Assembly: GCF_009936375.1 (NCBI RefSeq)
Contig: NZ_AP022332.1
Span: forward strand, 2,103,501 to 2,167,500
DNA from: Methylosinus sp. C49
GTDB lineage: Bacteria; Pseudomonadota; Alphaproteobacteria; Rhizobiales; Beijerinckiaceae
Direction: 5' to 3'
Length of the DNA: 64,000 nucleotides
Numbering within the stretch: the stretch's first letter is position 1; each line of letters begins with the position of its first letter. The notes below the pieces were generated by a model. That model saw only the letters and a list, made by a program, of their open reading frames with translations. It did no database searches and was not told where the DNA came from. This document shows positions 44,185 through 53,313 of the stretch, in pieces. The position numbers and the translations under genes are program-made.

Positions 44185-44662
44185 GAGGAAAAATCTCAGA
44201 TCTGGGAGTCGGGTCGAACCAGGAACGCCTTTGTGGCGCAGACGAATCCGCCCCCGGCGCCATCATCGTAGCCGATCTGCTCGAATGCGTCACACAGGGC
44301 GCGGCACGACCTGACGGAGCGGCGCACGTCGGAAATGTCTGCTGCTCACAGCATAAGAGCTTTGGGAATGAATAGAACGTCGCTCGTGTTCGGCTCCACA
44401 GCGACCTGACCACGCGATGACCGTAAGGAGATCACACATGGCTATCAAAGGGACTATCACGTCTCCGCGCTGAGCGGAATCCATCCAGAACGGCTGCGGC
44501 TTGCGCTTCGGCCCCTGCGCAACGCGAGGGTCCAAACACCTCGGTCGTCTCGACCCGATCTGCGTCCAGCCTGCATCCGATCCGTCGCCGACGCGACACG
44601 CCAGTCCGGCGATCACCGGATGCGACGCCGCGGGTCTTTTTGTGGCCGTCGCTCGCGAATAG
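44185..44662. other. Non-coding stretch upstream of the GIY-YIG gene
   Basis: About 480 bases with no credible gene. At 44427-44470 an AAGGAG precedes an 11-codon frame (MAIKGTITSPR) that ends at once; this may be the cut-off beginning of a former gene. The rest is GC-rich with broken frames. No RNA structure recognised. Confidence 0.35.
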
Positions 44663-44743
44663 CTCCCTTTCCACCTTCGCGCTCTGCCGCTCCGCACGCC
44701 TGCCGCCTATCTTCTCCTCAACGACGATTGGGCGGATGTCGTC

Positions 44744-45424
44744 ATGGCGCGTGCGGGCGAGACGCTCGATGTGCGCAATCGTCTCGCTCATCACATGCGG
44801 GACCGCGAATTCGCTTGGTGCACGCGCGCGGCCATCATCTATGGCCCAGCGGTGGACAAGCGGATCGCTCACGCGTTGCAGTATTTTTTGCACAGCCATC
44901 TCATCGCCGCCGGACGCTGCGACGTCATGTCTGGCGTGGACGCCAATCCTCCGTCGAGGACGGCTTTCCAGGCCGCGTTGCCGTTGTTCGAGCGAGCGCG
45001 TCTCTATCTCTCGGTGGCGGGCGTCGATCTCCTCGAGGAGAGGACCGTCCACGACTCCGAGCGCGCCATTGAGCCTAACGACCTCGACGGATTCGTGACG
45101 CCCTTCGATGCGGGCCGCGTCTGGATCCTGAGAGACATGGGCTATAGAGCCGCCGTCGCCGAAGCGGGCGGGCGTTGGGCTGTTCTCGCCGGATCGGAAA
45201 TCCGCGCCCAGGCGCAGCCGCGCGACATTCGCGTCCGCGAGGAGCTCGCGCACGACCGTGCGCTCGAACCGGTGCACGGCCGGCCGGACGTCCGTGTTCT
45301 GTCGAGAGACGTCCCCGTCCGGTCGCTCGACGACGCCGGCAAGCTCGTGTTGGGCAGCCCGCGCAGCGTGACGCGCGCGTGGGAAGAGATCCGCCTCGAC
45401 GCGCGCTCCGCTTTCCGAGCCTGA
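44744..45424 (+). CDS. GIY-YIG-like nuclease family protein with DUF4357-like end
   Basis: 226 aa from the ATG at 44744. Coding similarity starts earlier: in the same frame from 44663 the translation AAYLLLNDDWADVVMARAGE completes the degenerate GIY-YIG core (AYLLL... then RAGETLDVRNRLAHH, and FAWCTRAAIIYG). No ATG exists in that leading part, which is cut off by a TAG at 44660, so the gene may have lost its start or use a rare codon. The C-terminal RSLDDAGKLVLGSPRSVTRA resembles DUF4357. No partner nuclease motif is complete; function unsure, possibly decaying. Confidence 0.6.
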   Translation: MARAGETLDVRNRLAHHMRDREFAWCTRAAIIYGPAVDKRIAHALQYFLHSHLIAAGRCDVMSGVDANPPSRTAFQAALPLFERARLYLSVAGVDLLEERTVHDSERAIEPNDLDGFVTPFDAGRVWILRDMGYRAAVAEAGGRWAVLAGSEIRAQAQPRDIRVREELAHDRALEPVHGRPDVRVLSRDVPVRSLDDAGKLVLGSPRSVTRAWEEIRLDARSAFRA

Positions 45425-46245
45425 CGCAACCCCGCAATTCTATCGCGTGCGGCCGCGGCGAGCCATCACCTCGGGGCCTCGCTCGCCGGCGTCGATCTCG
45501 TTCCTGCGGCGAGCCTCGCGCCTGGCGCCACTCCCGCGCAGGCCGCGCAATGGGCCGACGACACGCTGCGCCTAGCCCGCGACGCTGGGCGCGCGCCGAC
45601 GCTCGACGACCTGCTGCGTGTGATCGCGCCGCCCGATCATCGCTCGCCCGCTGACCGGCGCGTCGCCGCCGTCCACGAGGCCGGGCATTGCGTCGCCTAT
45701 CGCGAGGCCGGGCTGACCATCGCCTCGACGTCGATCGTCGCGCGCGGCGACTCCGGCGGGGAGCCGCGCCGCCGGGCGTCCCTCGATGTTCCCGACGCGC
45801 GCCGATCTCGACGCCGGCGTCGTGATCTTACTCGCGGGACGTTCCGCCGAGGAGGTCGTCCTCGGCGCGGCGTCCACCGGCGCCGTGGTCGATCTGGCAG
45901 TCGCGACGCGCGCGCTGGCCGACGGACACGGCTCCCACGGGCTGGGCGACACGCTGCGGCACCGGCCCGACGCGGCGGCGTCCCTGTCCTTCGACCACGC
46001 GTTGCGCGCCGCCGTGGACGCGGATCTCGCCCGGCTGCACGCCCGCGCGCTCGACCTGATCCGCCACCGCCGCGCCGACGTCGAGCGCATCGCCGACGCA
46101 CTGCTCGACCGTCGCTTCCTGATTGGGGACGACATCGCCGCTCTGCTGGAGCGGACGGTCCGCAACGGCGGCGCGAAAAGCAGGGCGAAGAACGCCAAGG
46201 CGGGGCTCGAGGATTCGCGCAAGGAATGCATGAGCCCGGGATGCC
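45425..46245 (+). pseudogene. FtsH-like ATP-dependent zinc protease remnant, frameshifted
   Basis: In one frame: SHHLGASLAGVDLVPAASLA, a helical stretch, then VAAVHEAGHCVAYREAGLTI with the M41 zinc motif HEAGH (about 45674). After about 45794 similarity jumps to another frame (TRADLDAGVVILLAGRSAEE, then HGLGDTLRHR and RRADVERIADALLDRRFLIG), which fits one extra base. The AAA ATPase part is missing. The combination of lost N-terminus and a frameshift inside the peptidase means it is not functional. Placed directly after the GIY-YIG gene. Confidence 0.75.
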
Positions 46246-46585
46246 GACTTGCTCCACGACGTCGTCGCGCGCCTGTTGACAGTCCGCGGCCGAGTCTAAC
46301 GCGCCGCCGCGAGCCCAGCACGCTGTTGCGGTCGCGGTCCTCGATGAGGCGGAGAGGCGCGCTGGTATGGCACGCGTTTCCGATGGGATCCTGCGATTCC
46401 CGCGGGGCGCGCGACGGGAGAAGGACAATCATTCCCCTCTGGTTTATGATGCAAAGCCTACTTGGCGCGACCCATCTGCTGTGGCCGGAAGGCGCCATAA
46501 GGGGACATTCGACCTGGACCCTGCGAAGGTCCGGTGTCCCTGGATTTCGCGGACCTTCGCTACTGCGATCCTCTCCGTCGTTTGA
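46246..46585. other. Non-coding stretch with partial repeat
   Basis: No gene recognised. It contains, at 46498-46563, a partial copy of the dispersed repeat found at 51434 and 53029. Confidence 0.5.
46498..46563 (+). repeat. Dispersed repeat, partial copy C
   Basis: GGGGACATTCG and, further on, TCCCTGGATTTCGCGGACCT with TTCGC match the ends of copies A (51434-51600) and B (53029-53195). Lies just before the 3' end of TonB receptor 2. Confidence 0.6.
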
Positions 46586-49084
46586 TCAAAACTCCAGCCG
46601 CAGCGAGCCGAGGAAGGTGCGCGGCACACCGGTCAGTATCGTGTAACGATCGGCGGCTGTCTGATAATAGGTCGCGTCGCCGATATTCTTGACGTTCAGC
46701 TGGCCCGTCACCGTATAGCCCGCGATCTTCGTGCTGTAGGCGATCATGCCGTTGACCAGTGTGTATCCGGGCAGAACGAAGGAGTTCGCATTGTCGCCGA
46801 GCGCGCTTTCGACGACGGTGAGACCGCCGCCGAGACTCCAACCGCTCCATTCTCCATCGGCGTCGTATTTCACCCAGAGATTGCCGTAGTTGCGTGGACT
46901 GCCCGGCAGCTTCGAACCGGCGATGGCGAGCTGCGTCGTGATGAGCGTCATTGGATTGTAGGAGTTCGCGCCCTCGACGGTTCGCACATCGTCATGCGTA
47001 TAATTGGCGATGACGCTCCAATTGTCGTTTATGCGGCCGTTAAGGTCGAATTCGAAGCCTTGGCTGCGCGCCTTGCCGATCAGCAGCGTGTTGTTGGCGT
47101 TGGTCGGATCGGTATAAGGAACATTGGTCTTGAAAATGTCGAAGTATGACATGGTCAAGGTGAGGCGCTTGTCGAGAAGCTCGGCCTTCAGCCCGCCTTC
47201 GTACATCTCGCCTTTCTGCGGCGCGAGCGGAACTCCGACGCGCGTCGAATTGGCCACGCCGAAAGATTGCGTGAAATTGCCGTAGAGCGAGAGCCATGGC
47301 TGCGGCTGATAGACGATGCCGACACGCGGGCTGAACGCGGTATTGTATGTGCTCACATAGCTCGCCAGCGCGCCGACATAGGATTTGAGATTCTTATTGT
47401 TGCTCGTCTCCGCCCAATCGAAGCGTCCTCCCAGCAATAGGTGAACCGTGTCGTCGAAGAAGGAGAGCATGTCCTGGCCGTAAATGCCCGTCCATTTCTG
47501 ACCGGACTTGCTGTAAACGGGATTGCTATAGGGATTCTCGATCTGCCATGAGTTCGGCGCGTAAATGTTGATGGAGCTCAGTATCGGCTGATATTGCAAA
47601 TTGATCGGGAGATAATTCTTGAGCGCGTCGAGCCCGAGCAAGATCGAATGGCCGACCGGTCCAGTTTCGAATTTGCCTTTCAGATCGAGATTGGTCGCGA
47701 AAGTCTGGTCGACTGTGCCCGGAACGACGAAGGCATAGCGGCTGAGCACTCCCGTCGACTGATCGAATCCCAAAGGCGCGATATTCACGTTTCTCGTCGC
47801 CATGCTGGTGTAGCTTAGCCGATTGGTCAAACTCCAGCCGGGCAGGAATTCATAGCTCATGTCATAGGCGATGCGCTTGCGCTCGACGTGGTCCGGCATA
47901 CCGCTCATGAGCGAGGCCGAAGACAGATAGCGGCCGACGGGAATATTGGCCGGGGCGCCGCCGACGGCCGGAAGGATGAAATAATCGTCGACCCAGGTCC
48001 TGTTCTGATATTCGAAATCGACATTGATGCGGAACTGCTCGACAGGATGATAGCTGATCGTCGGAGCAACGAAGAAATTTCGGTCCGTCACGAAATTTCG
48101 ATAGGAGTCGGTGCGAAAAAAAGTGCCGTTGACGCGATACAGCAGAGATTTATCTTCGGTCAGTGGCCCGGTGGCGTCGATCGTCGTCCGTGTTCCGCTA
48201 TAGGACGTCACCTGCTCCTGAACGGAGTAGTATGGCGTCGCCAGCGGCCGCTTGACCACGAGATCGATAATGCCGCCCGGCTCGCCTCTGCCGAATTCCA
48301 TCGCCGCAGGGCCTTTCAGCACTTCGATCGACTGGAGATTGGTCGTGTCGAGGTTGCGCACCCGATATTCCATCAGGCCGTTCTTGTACATATTGCCGAG
48401 CACGTTGAAGAAGCCGCGAACCTTGAACACGTCGAGCTGCGCGGTCGAGGGCGTGACGCCGCTGACGTTGGTGAAAAGCGCATCGCCGACCGAGATCGCC
48501 TGCTGATCGTCCATCGCTTGGCGCGTCACGACGCCGACCGAGATCGGCGTCTTCATCAGTGGCGCGTCGAATTTCAATGTAGTCGGCGCGCTTTCCGCGC
48601 GATAGCCGGTGCGCCTGTCTCCGGGGCCCTGGCCGAGGCCCGGCTGTTCGGTTGCTTGGGGCTGTCTCCCTTCGGCGCCGATGTCGATCGCCGGCAGCGG
48701 CGTCGCGCCGCTCGCGTCGTTCCGCGTTTCTGTGTCGTTCTGCGCCAGCACGATCGAAACGGCCTTCTCGCCGGGCGCGAGCGTGTAGGAGAGGCCGGTG
48801 CCCGACAAAAGCCTCGCGAGCCCTTCGTTGATCGTGGCGGCGCCGTCGAGGCCCGCGGTCGTCTTGTCTCTCGTCAACTCGGAGTCATAGACCAATATCG
48901 CGCCGCTCTTCTCGGCGAAGCGGCGCAGCGCCGTAGCGACGGGCCCGGGCGGAATTTCATAATTTTTCGTCTCGAGCGCCGCCCAGGCGGGCGACGCATC
49001 CAGCGCCAGAGCGCCGACGCCAGGGCCAAGCACGAGCAGTCCGAAGGCCGCCGCGGCTCCAAGCGGCTCATGCTTCTTTTTCAT
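46586..49084 (-). CDS. TonB-dependent siderophore receptor with signalling domain, iron module 2
   Basis: 832 aa. Layout as in the receptor at 29634: signal sequence, STN signalling domain (about residues 40-115, YEIPPGPVATALRRFAEKSG), TonB-box region, plug (PISVGVVTRQAMDDQQAISV, VLKGPAAMEFGRGEPGGIID) and barrel with the end GSLRLEF. Strong similarity to receptor 1 (for example NYTHDDVRT, GKARSQGFEFDL) indicates a common ancestor, not a recent copy. With FecR, sigma and DUF2946 genes upstream it forms iron module 2. Confidence 0.95.
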   Translation of the reverse strand: MKKKHEPLGAAAAFGLLVLGPGVGALALDASPAWAALETKNYEIPPGPVATALRRFAEKSGAILVYDSELTRDKTTAGLDGAATINEGLARLLSGTGLSYTLAPGEKAVSIVLAQNDTETRNDASGATPLPAIDIGAEGRQPQATEQPGLGQGPGDRRTGYRAESAPTTLKFDAPLMKTPISVGVVTRQAMDDQQAISVGDALFTNVSGVTPSTAQLDVFKVRGFFNVLGNMYKNGLMEYRVRNLDTTNLQSIEVLKGPAAMEFGRGEPGGIIDLVVKRPLATPYYSVQEQVTSYSGTRTTIDATGPLTEDKSLLYRVNGTFFRTDSYRNFVTDRNFFVAPTISYHPVEQFRINVDFEYQNRTWVDDYFILPAVGGAPANIPVGRYLSSASLMSGMPDHVERKRIAYDMSYEFLPGWSLTNRLSYTSMATRNVNIAPLGFDQSTGVLSRYAFVVPGTVDQTFATNLDLKGKFETGPVGHSILLGLDALKNYLPINLQYQPILSSINIYAPNSWQIENPYSNPVYSKSGQKWTGIYGQDMLSFFDDTVHLLLGGRFDWAETSNNKNLKSYVGALASYVSTYNTAFSPRVGIVYQPQPWLSLYGNFTQSFGVANSTRVGVPLAPQKGEMYEGGLKAELLDKRLTLTMSYFDIFKTNVPYTDPTNANNTLLIGKARSQGFEFDLNGRINDNWSVIANYTHDDVRTVEGANSYNPMTLITTQLAIAGSKLPGSPRNYGNLWVKYDADGEWSGWSLGGGLTVVESALGDNANSFVLPGYTLVNGMIAYSTKIAGYTVTGQLNVKNIGDATYYQTAADRYTILTGVPRTFLGSLRLEF

Positions 49085-49225
49085 TTTGCGTCGCCTCCCG
49101 TCGCATCATTCGGAGGCGGGTAAAAAAAGCGCCTCTAATGATTCAGACAATCGGCGCGGCCGATTGTTGACGTCGGGTCGCGATGAATTTGCGCGCTGTT
49201 GCGACCACAGGCGACAGACGACGGT

Positions 49226-50158
49226 TCAGTTCCATAAAATTATTATGTAGTTTCCTAGATATGCCGCTCTTATGCCGAGCGACAGCTCGATCGCGCGAAT
49301 GGACTCCAGGGGCTCCGATGTCCGGAACAGGCCGTTGATCTTTCGGTCGCGGATCGACGGGGTCATGATGAGGATACGGCCGTGGAAATGTCGGTTGACG
49401 GCGGCGACGACATCGGCGAGCGGCTTGTCGTGGAAGATGAGATATCCGCGCCGCCACGCCGCTTCGTCCTCGACATCCGCGGGATGCGCGGCCTGGGCGG
49501 GAAGATCAGGGCTGTAGGACAATTGCTGTCCTTCCTCGACGATCGCTGTCCGCCCCGCGGCGGCGACAGTGACCTTATGCTCGGTGACCGAGATCTGCGC
49601 CCTTCCTGCGCTCATCGCAATATCGAAGCTGGTTCCCAGGGCCGTCGTCGTCCCTCCTGCCGCTTCGACGACGAATGGCCGGACCGGATCGCTCGCCACG
49701 GCAAACCAGGCCTCGCCCTTCAGAAGCGTGAGACGCCGTCGGTCGCCGGAATAATGTTCGACGATCGCCGTATCGGCGTTGAGCTCTATCCGCGATCCGT
49801 CCTCTAGCGTCACGGTCTTCAGTTCTCCGACGCCTGTGGAGAAATCCGCTCGCCAGAAGATTACGAGATCATTCCCGAAATAGACGAGGAACAGGATTGC
49901 GGAGAGAGAGGCCGCCACCAGCGGCCAGCGCGGCCGTCGGGACGCCGCCGCGGCGGCCGGGATCGAGACGCCTTTCAAATCTCGCCATAGGGAGAAAGCC
50001 TTTTCGAAGGCGGCGCGGTTGGCTTCATCCGCCGAGAGCCATGCGTCGAAGGCGTCGCGATCCGCGCGCGTCATCGCTCCGGTTCTGATTCGCGACAGCC
50101 AATCGATCGCGGCCTCGCGCCGCTGCTGGTCTCCGGAAGGCGACGGGTCGCTACGCAT
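49226..50158 (-). CDS. fecR: FecR-family anti-sigma/transducer, iron module 2
   Basis: 310 aa. Cytoplasmic sigma-binding part (REAAIDWLSRIRTGAMTRAD and AFDAWLSADEANRAAFEKA), a membrane helix (about residues 85-105), and periplasmic FecR domain (KTVTLEDGSRIELNADTAIV, RRLTLLKGEAWFAVA, TTALGTSFDIAM), ending with GYLIFHDKPLADVVAAVNRH. Between the sigma factor and receptor genes, 113 and 141 bases away. Signals receptor occupancy to its sigma factor. Confidence 0.93.
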   Translation of the reverse strand: MRSDPSPSGDQQRREAAIDWLSRIRTGAMTRADRDAFDAWLSADEANRAAFEKAFSLWRDLKGVSIPAAAAASRRPRWPLVAASLSAILFLVYFGNDLVIFWRADFSTGVGELKTVTLEDGSRIELNADTAIVEHYSGDRRRLTLLKGEAWFAVASDPVRPFVVEAAGGTTTALGTSFDIAMSAGRAQISVTEHKVTVAAAGRTAIVEEGQQLSYSPDLPAQAAHPADVEDEAAWRRGYLIFHDKPLADVVAAVNRHFHGRILIMTPSIRDRKINGLFRTSEPLESIRAIELSLGIRAAYLGNYIIILWN

Positions 50159-50271
50159 TCAGGCTTCCTCCCGAAGAGCCGATCGAAATTGACCGCGCCG
50201 CGTCGGGAGATGGCGGCCTTCTCCGGGAAGGCCTTCGCCGACGCTTTGATATCGAAGCTTGCAAAACGACC

Positions 50272-50772
50272 TCACTCCAGCACGTCATGGCAGCGCTGAA
50301 GCGCCAGATGCAAGTGCTTCTGGACCATGTTGCGGGAAATGCCGAGCCGGCGAGCGACCTCTTCGGCCGGAAGCTCCTCTATGCGCAGCAGGATGAACAC
50401 TTCTCGACAGCGCGGGGGCAGGCTCAAGATCGCCTCCTCGAGGCGCTGCACGCGGCGCTGCCCGTCGAATTGATCATCCTGGAGCGGGTAGGCTTCTGGA
50501 ACGTCCTCGGGAACATCGCCGGCGTCCACATATCTCTGCTCCATCTCGATGCGGGATCGATGGTTCTTGGCGATATTGCTCGCCGTCTTGAAGAGAAAGG
50601 CTTCCGGGTTCGAAATCGCCTCGCTCGCCGCGTAACGGCGCACCCTGACATAGGTCTCCTGGAGCAGATCCGGCGCGTCCTGAGACCCCACCCTGCGCTT
50701 GAGAAATCTGAGCAGATCGGGTTGGCGGAGGAAGAAGGCTTGGGCGAGAATGCCGAATTTGCTGTCGGACAT
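50272..50772 (-). CDS. fecI: FecI-type ECF sigma factor, iron module 2
   Basis: 166 aa from MSDSKFGILAQAFFLRQPDL (start at 50772; a longer frame is Arg-rich). Region 2 LLRFLKRRVGSQDAPDLLQE and region 4 SLPPRCREVFILLRIEELPA with EEVARRLGISRNMVQKHLHL. Its first five residues, MSDSK, are identical to the module 1 factor. Distinct sigma, so it probably reads its own promoter. Confidence 0.93.
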   Translation of the reverse strand: MSDSKFGILAQAFFLRQPDLLRFLKRRVGSQDAPDLLQETYVRVRRYAASEAISNPEAFLFKTASNIAKNHRSRIEMEQRYVDAGDVPEDVPEAYPLQDDQFDGQRRVQRLEEAILSLPPRCREVFILLRIEELPAEEVARRLGISRNMVQKHLHLALQRCHDVLE

Positions 50773-50914
50773 AGGCGACGAACCTGATGGACGCAAAGGG
50801 GAATCGAATGGCGCGCGGTCCAGCGCCCCAGCGGTCGCGAGACCGGCGTCGGGGACGGCCTTCCGAGGCGTGCCGGTCTCCCGCCGCTCGTTCGACGGCG
50901 GACGGCCGATCTTC

Positions 50915-51331
50915 TCAGACGGCTGGCGGCGCTCGTGACGACCAAGCGCGCGTCCAGCCTGGCGCACGCCAAAACACAATTTCATAATCGAGCTCGGCCT
51001 TCGAACTCGGCGCCAAATCAGCGAGTAAATAGCTCGCCGCCAGCACGGAGGCGGCGATCGCGGTCAGATCGTCGCGAGAGCTCGAAGCGCAGCAAATGCA
51101 TTCCCCGTGCTCTTGGTGACCATGAGCAGGCGAGTCCTGTTCGCCCGCCTTGGCGCTGCACGGCGGGCGAACATCGAATTTGTCGACGCTCCAGCCCGGG
51201 TCATTCAGATGCGGAGCCGTCCATGAAATTGAAATTATGGGAGCTGCTGCTTTGAGTACAAACAAAAAGGCGATGAGGTAGGGCAATAGCCCCCGCCCAG
51301 CCGAGATCACCCCTATCGAGACCCTCTCCAT
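50915..51331 (-). CDS. DUF2946-like small Cys/His protein of iron module 2
   Basis: 138 aa. One N-terminal hydrophobic helix (GLLPYLIAFLFVLKAAAPII), then HGHQEHGECICCASS, a Cys/His cluster like [10 protein letters not shown] of the module 1 protein, and the shared end [12 protein letters not shown]. Upstream of the sigma factor by 142 bases, in the same order as in module 1 (27492). Role unknown; a metal or haem link is plausible from the ligand cluster. Confidence 0.72.
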   Translation of the reverse strand: MERVSIGVISAGRGLLPYLIAFLFVLKAAAPIISISWTAPHLNDPGWSVDKFDVRPPCSAKAGEQDSPAHGHQEHGECICCASSSRDDLTAIAASVLAASYLLADLAPSSKAELDYEIVFWRAPGWTRAWSSRAPPAV

Positions 51332-51761
51332 GAGAAAGATTGAGAACGGCAGCCGACACTGCTGTCAAGGCCGCGGCGGCACGGTTATGAAAACATTGTC
51401 AGATAGTCGCTTAGGTGCCGCAGCCAGAGCGCCGGGAATGTCGGCTTTCGGCGCAACCGGTCGTAGGCCCCGTGGACGGGACGAGACTGTTATGGGTCAC
51501 AGTTCCCCCTTCGCCGTCGAACGGGGAACTCGCGCCACGAGCGGACATTCGTCGCGGGCGACTCGAGGGACCGCTTTCCCTGGATTTCGCGGACGTTCGC
51601 GAAACGGATCGGCTGGCTATAGACACTCGAAGCCTGCGCGGTCCGGCTGAAGGTCGCTTGGCGACTTTCTGTCCCCGCACACAAGATTCCTGACGGTCCC
51701 GGAAGAAGCGCAAGGAGCCGAAGAGGCGAAGGCCGATCTCGCCGCATGCGCAAGCTCGCGT
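51332..51761. other. Non-coding stretch with full repeat copy A
   Basis: 430 bases between the DUF2946-like gene and the alpha/beta hydrolase. Holds the complete dispersed repeat copy A; no gene recognised. Confidence 0.5.
51434..51600 (+). repeat. Dispersed repeat, copy A
   Basis: About 167 bases. Shared with copy B: GGGAATGTCGGCTTTC near the start, GTCACAGTTCC, GGGGAACTCGCGCCA, TCGTCGCGG, and CCGCTTTCCCTGGATTTCGC then GGAC-TTCG at the end. The short frames it makes (for example MSAFGATGR) have no family and are not genes. Confidence 0.75.
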
Positions 51762-52571
51762 TCATTCACCAACCACACGCGCAATGAATTCCAACATGAC
51801 CGCGTTGAAGGTCGCCGGCCGCTGAAGCGGCGCGAAATGACTGACCTCCGGCAATACCTGTAGAGTCGCATCGGGTAGCGCGAGCGCCAAGTATGCCATG
51901 TGCTCGAGCTTGATGAACTCGTCGCGCTCCCCGATGACGACCAATACCGGCACGTTGATGCGTCCTAGATCGTCGGCCGTGTACTCGGGCTGCGTCCGTT
52001 GCATCGCCTCCAGCGCCTCTGACATCGCCTTAAAACCGTCGGGCGTCGGGGACAGGGCGGTGTAGTCGTCGACGTGGCGTTGGAATATCCGACCAATGAC
52101 CGGAGTGAACTCGAAGGGTTTGGTCCCGCTCGAATCCACGTTGCAGGCGAAGAACAGAATACCGTTTACACGGTCCGGAGTTCCCTCGGCCAAGGCAAGG
52201 GCGGTATCCGCCCCGTCGCTCCAGCCGATGAATACGGCCCGATCGATCTCCAGACGATCCATGACCGCGCGAACGTCCGCAGCCATCCTATAGTAACTAT
52301 AGGGCCGATCATCTCGGCCGCTTCGTCCTTGGCCTCTGCTGTCGACCACGACGGTGCGGCAGCCGGCGGCCAGGAGGGCCGGCACTTGGTAGCTCCAGTT
52401 ACCACTGTTACCGAGACCGCCGTGGAGCAGAATGACTGTCCGCCCCGAGCCTGCCACGGCGAACCAAATACGCGCCTGATCGTGTGTGACGAAGTCCTCT
52501 AGCATGGTCGCAGGGAGATCAGGCAGCCCGTGTTCCTCAAGGTAGGTCAGGTCGTCGTCCCGAAATGTCAT
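51762..52571 (-). CDS. Alpha/beta-fold hydrolase
   Basis: 269 aa from MTFRDDDLTYLEEHG (AGGA seven bases upstream); a longer frame gives 287. Hydrolase fold with oxyanion loop ILLHGGLGNSGNW, nucleophile elbow FIGWSDGADTALALAEG, acid after VLVVIGERDEF and histidine in LPEVSHFAPLQRP. The nucleophile motif is GWSDG, as in haloperoxidase and esterase relatives; substrate unknown. It is slightly less GC-biased than its neighbours and lies between repeat copies, so transfer is possible. Confidence 0.88.
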   Translation of the reverse strand: MTFRDDDLTYLEEHGLPDLPATMLEDFVTHDQARIWFAVAGSGRTVILLHGGLGNSGNWSYQVPALLAAGCRTVVVDSRGQGRSGRDDRPYSYYRMAADVRAVMDRLEIDRAVFIGWSDGADTALALAEGTPDRVNGILFFACNVDSSGTKPFEFTPVIGRIFQRHVDDYTALSPTPDGFKAMSEALEAMQRTQPEYTADDLGRINVPVLVVIGERDEFIKLEHMAYLALALPDATLQVLPEVSHFAPLQRPATFNAVMLEFIARVVGE

Positions 52572-52820
52572 GAGATGTTCCTGCATCCTCTTGCTGCGGA
52601 TTCCGACTAAGCCGGTCGCCTTCAAGTCGGCTTACCCGGCCGGCCTAAATCGGAATCCGCACTCTTGCACCGAACCGCTTCAAGAACCGATGACATCTCC
52701 GCCGTCGAAATGGCCGTAACTGCCAGCCGTCCAGGCGGAGCAGGCGCAGCAAGCCGCGAATAGCGTGGAGCTGCGCGTCGTAGTCTGGCGAGCCCAAGCC
52801 AAACGATGCGAGGAACCCCT

Positions 52821-53010
52821 GCCGTCTGGCTCTATTCTCGATTCCCACTCAGCCTGCGGCTCGTAGAGAAAATGCTGCTCGAACGCAGGATAGTCGTCAT
52901 ATCGATCAACGGCGAGAGACGCTACCTCTGGCGGCAGGGCGATCGGGACGGTTATGTTCTCGACGAAATCGTCGAGCTTCGCCGCGGCGCCAAAGGCAAA
53001 GGCTTGACCG
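52821..53010 (+). pseudogene. IS6-family transposase relic with internal deletion
   Basis: One frame reads WLYSRFPLSLRLVEKMLLER then INGERRYLWRQGDRDGYVLD and EIVELRRGAKGKG. In intact IS6 transposases LYLRFxLSYRDVEELLAERGI is separated from the INGxxxYLWRAVDxxGxVLD DDE-core by about 50 residues (HTH linker), which is missing here. The first catalytic Asp is kept, the rest of the enzyme absent. Confidence 0.65.
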
Positions 53011-53028
53011 CGCTTACTTTCGGCCGGG

Positions 53029-53195
53029 TGGGAATGTCGGCTTTCCGGCGGAACCCGACGTTGGGCCTATCGGCGCGACAGGTCTGTAATGTCACAGTTC
53101 CTCCTACGCCGGAAGGGGGAACTCGCGCCATGAGCCGTCACTCGTCGCGGACGACCAGAGGGGCCGCTTTCCCTGGAGTTTGCGGACATTCGTCG
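53029..53195 (+). repeat. Dispersed repeat, copy B
   Basis: About 167 bases similar to copy A (51434-51600) at both ends and in the GTCACAGTTCC and GGGGGAACTCGCGCCATGAG blocks. It begins where the IS6 relic ends. No protein coded. Confidence 0.75.
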
Positions 53196-53313
53196 CGTTG
53201 GATCGCCTGAACACAGCCGTTCGAACGCTACGCGGGCGCGACTATGATGTTTATCCTCGCCGACATATCGGCACGCTGGACCGCGCTGCTCCATCAAGAT
53301 GGGACGCTATTAT

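Larger units (their letters stand above)
52572..53313. other. Decayed stretch with IS6 relic and repeat copy B
   Basis: 740 bases without an intact gene. Contains an IS6-family transposase remnant and repeat copy B, described separately. 52572-52815 has no recognisable content. Confidence 0.5.

Noticed and set aside
44427-44470. An 11-codon frame MAIKGTITSPR behind a strong AAGGAG
   Set aside because: Too short to call a gene; may be the cut end of a lost one. Mentioned in the intergenic entry only.
51434-53195. Short frames inside the dispersed repeats
   Set aside because: They are non-conserved, Arg/Ser/Thr-rich and differ between copies; repeat sequence, not genes.
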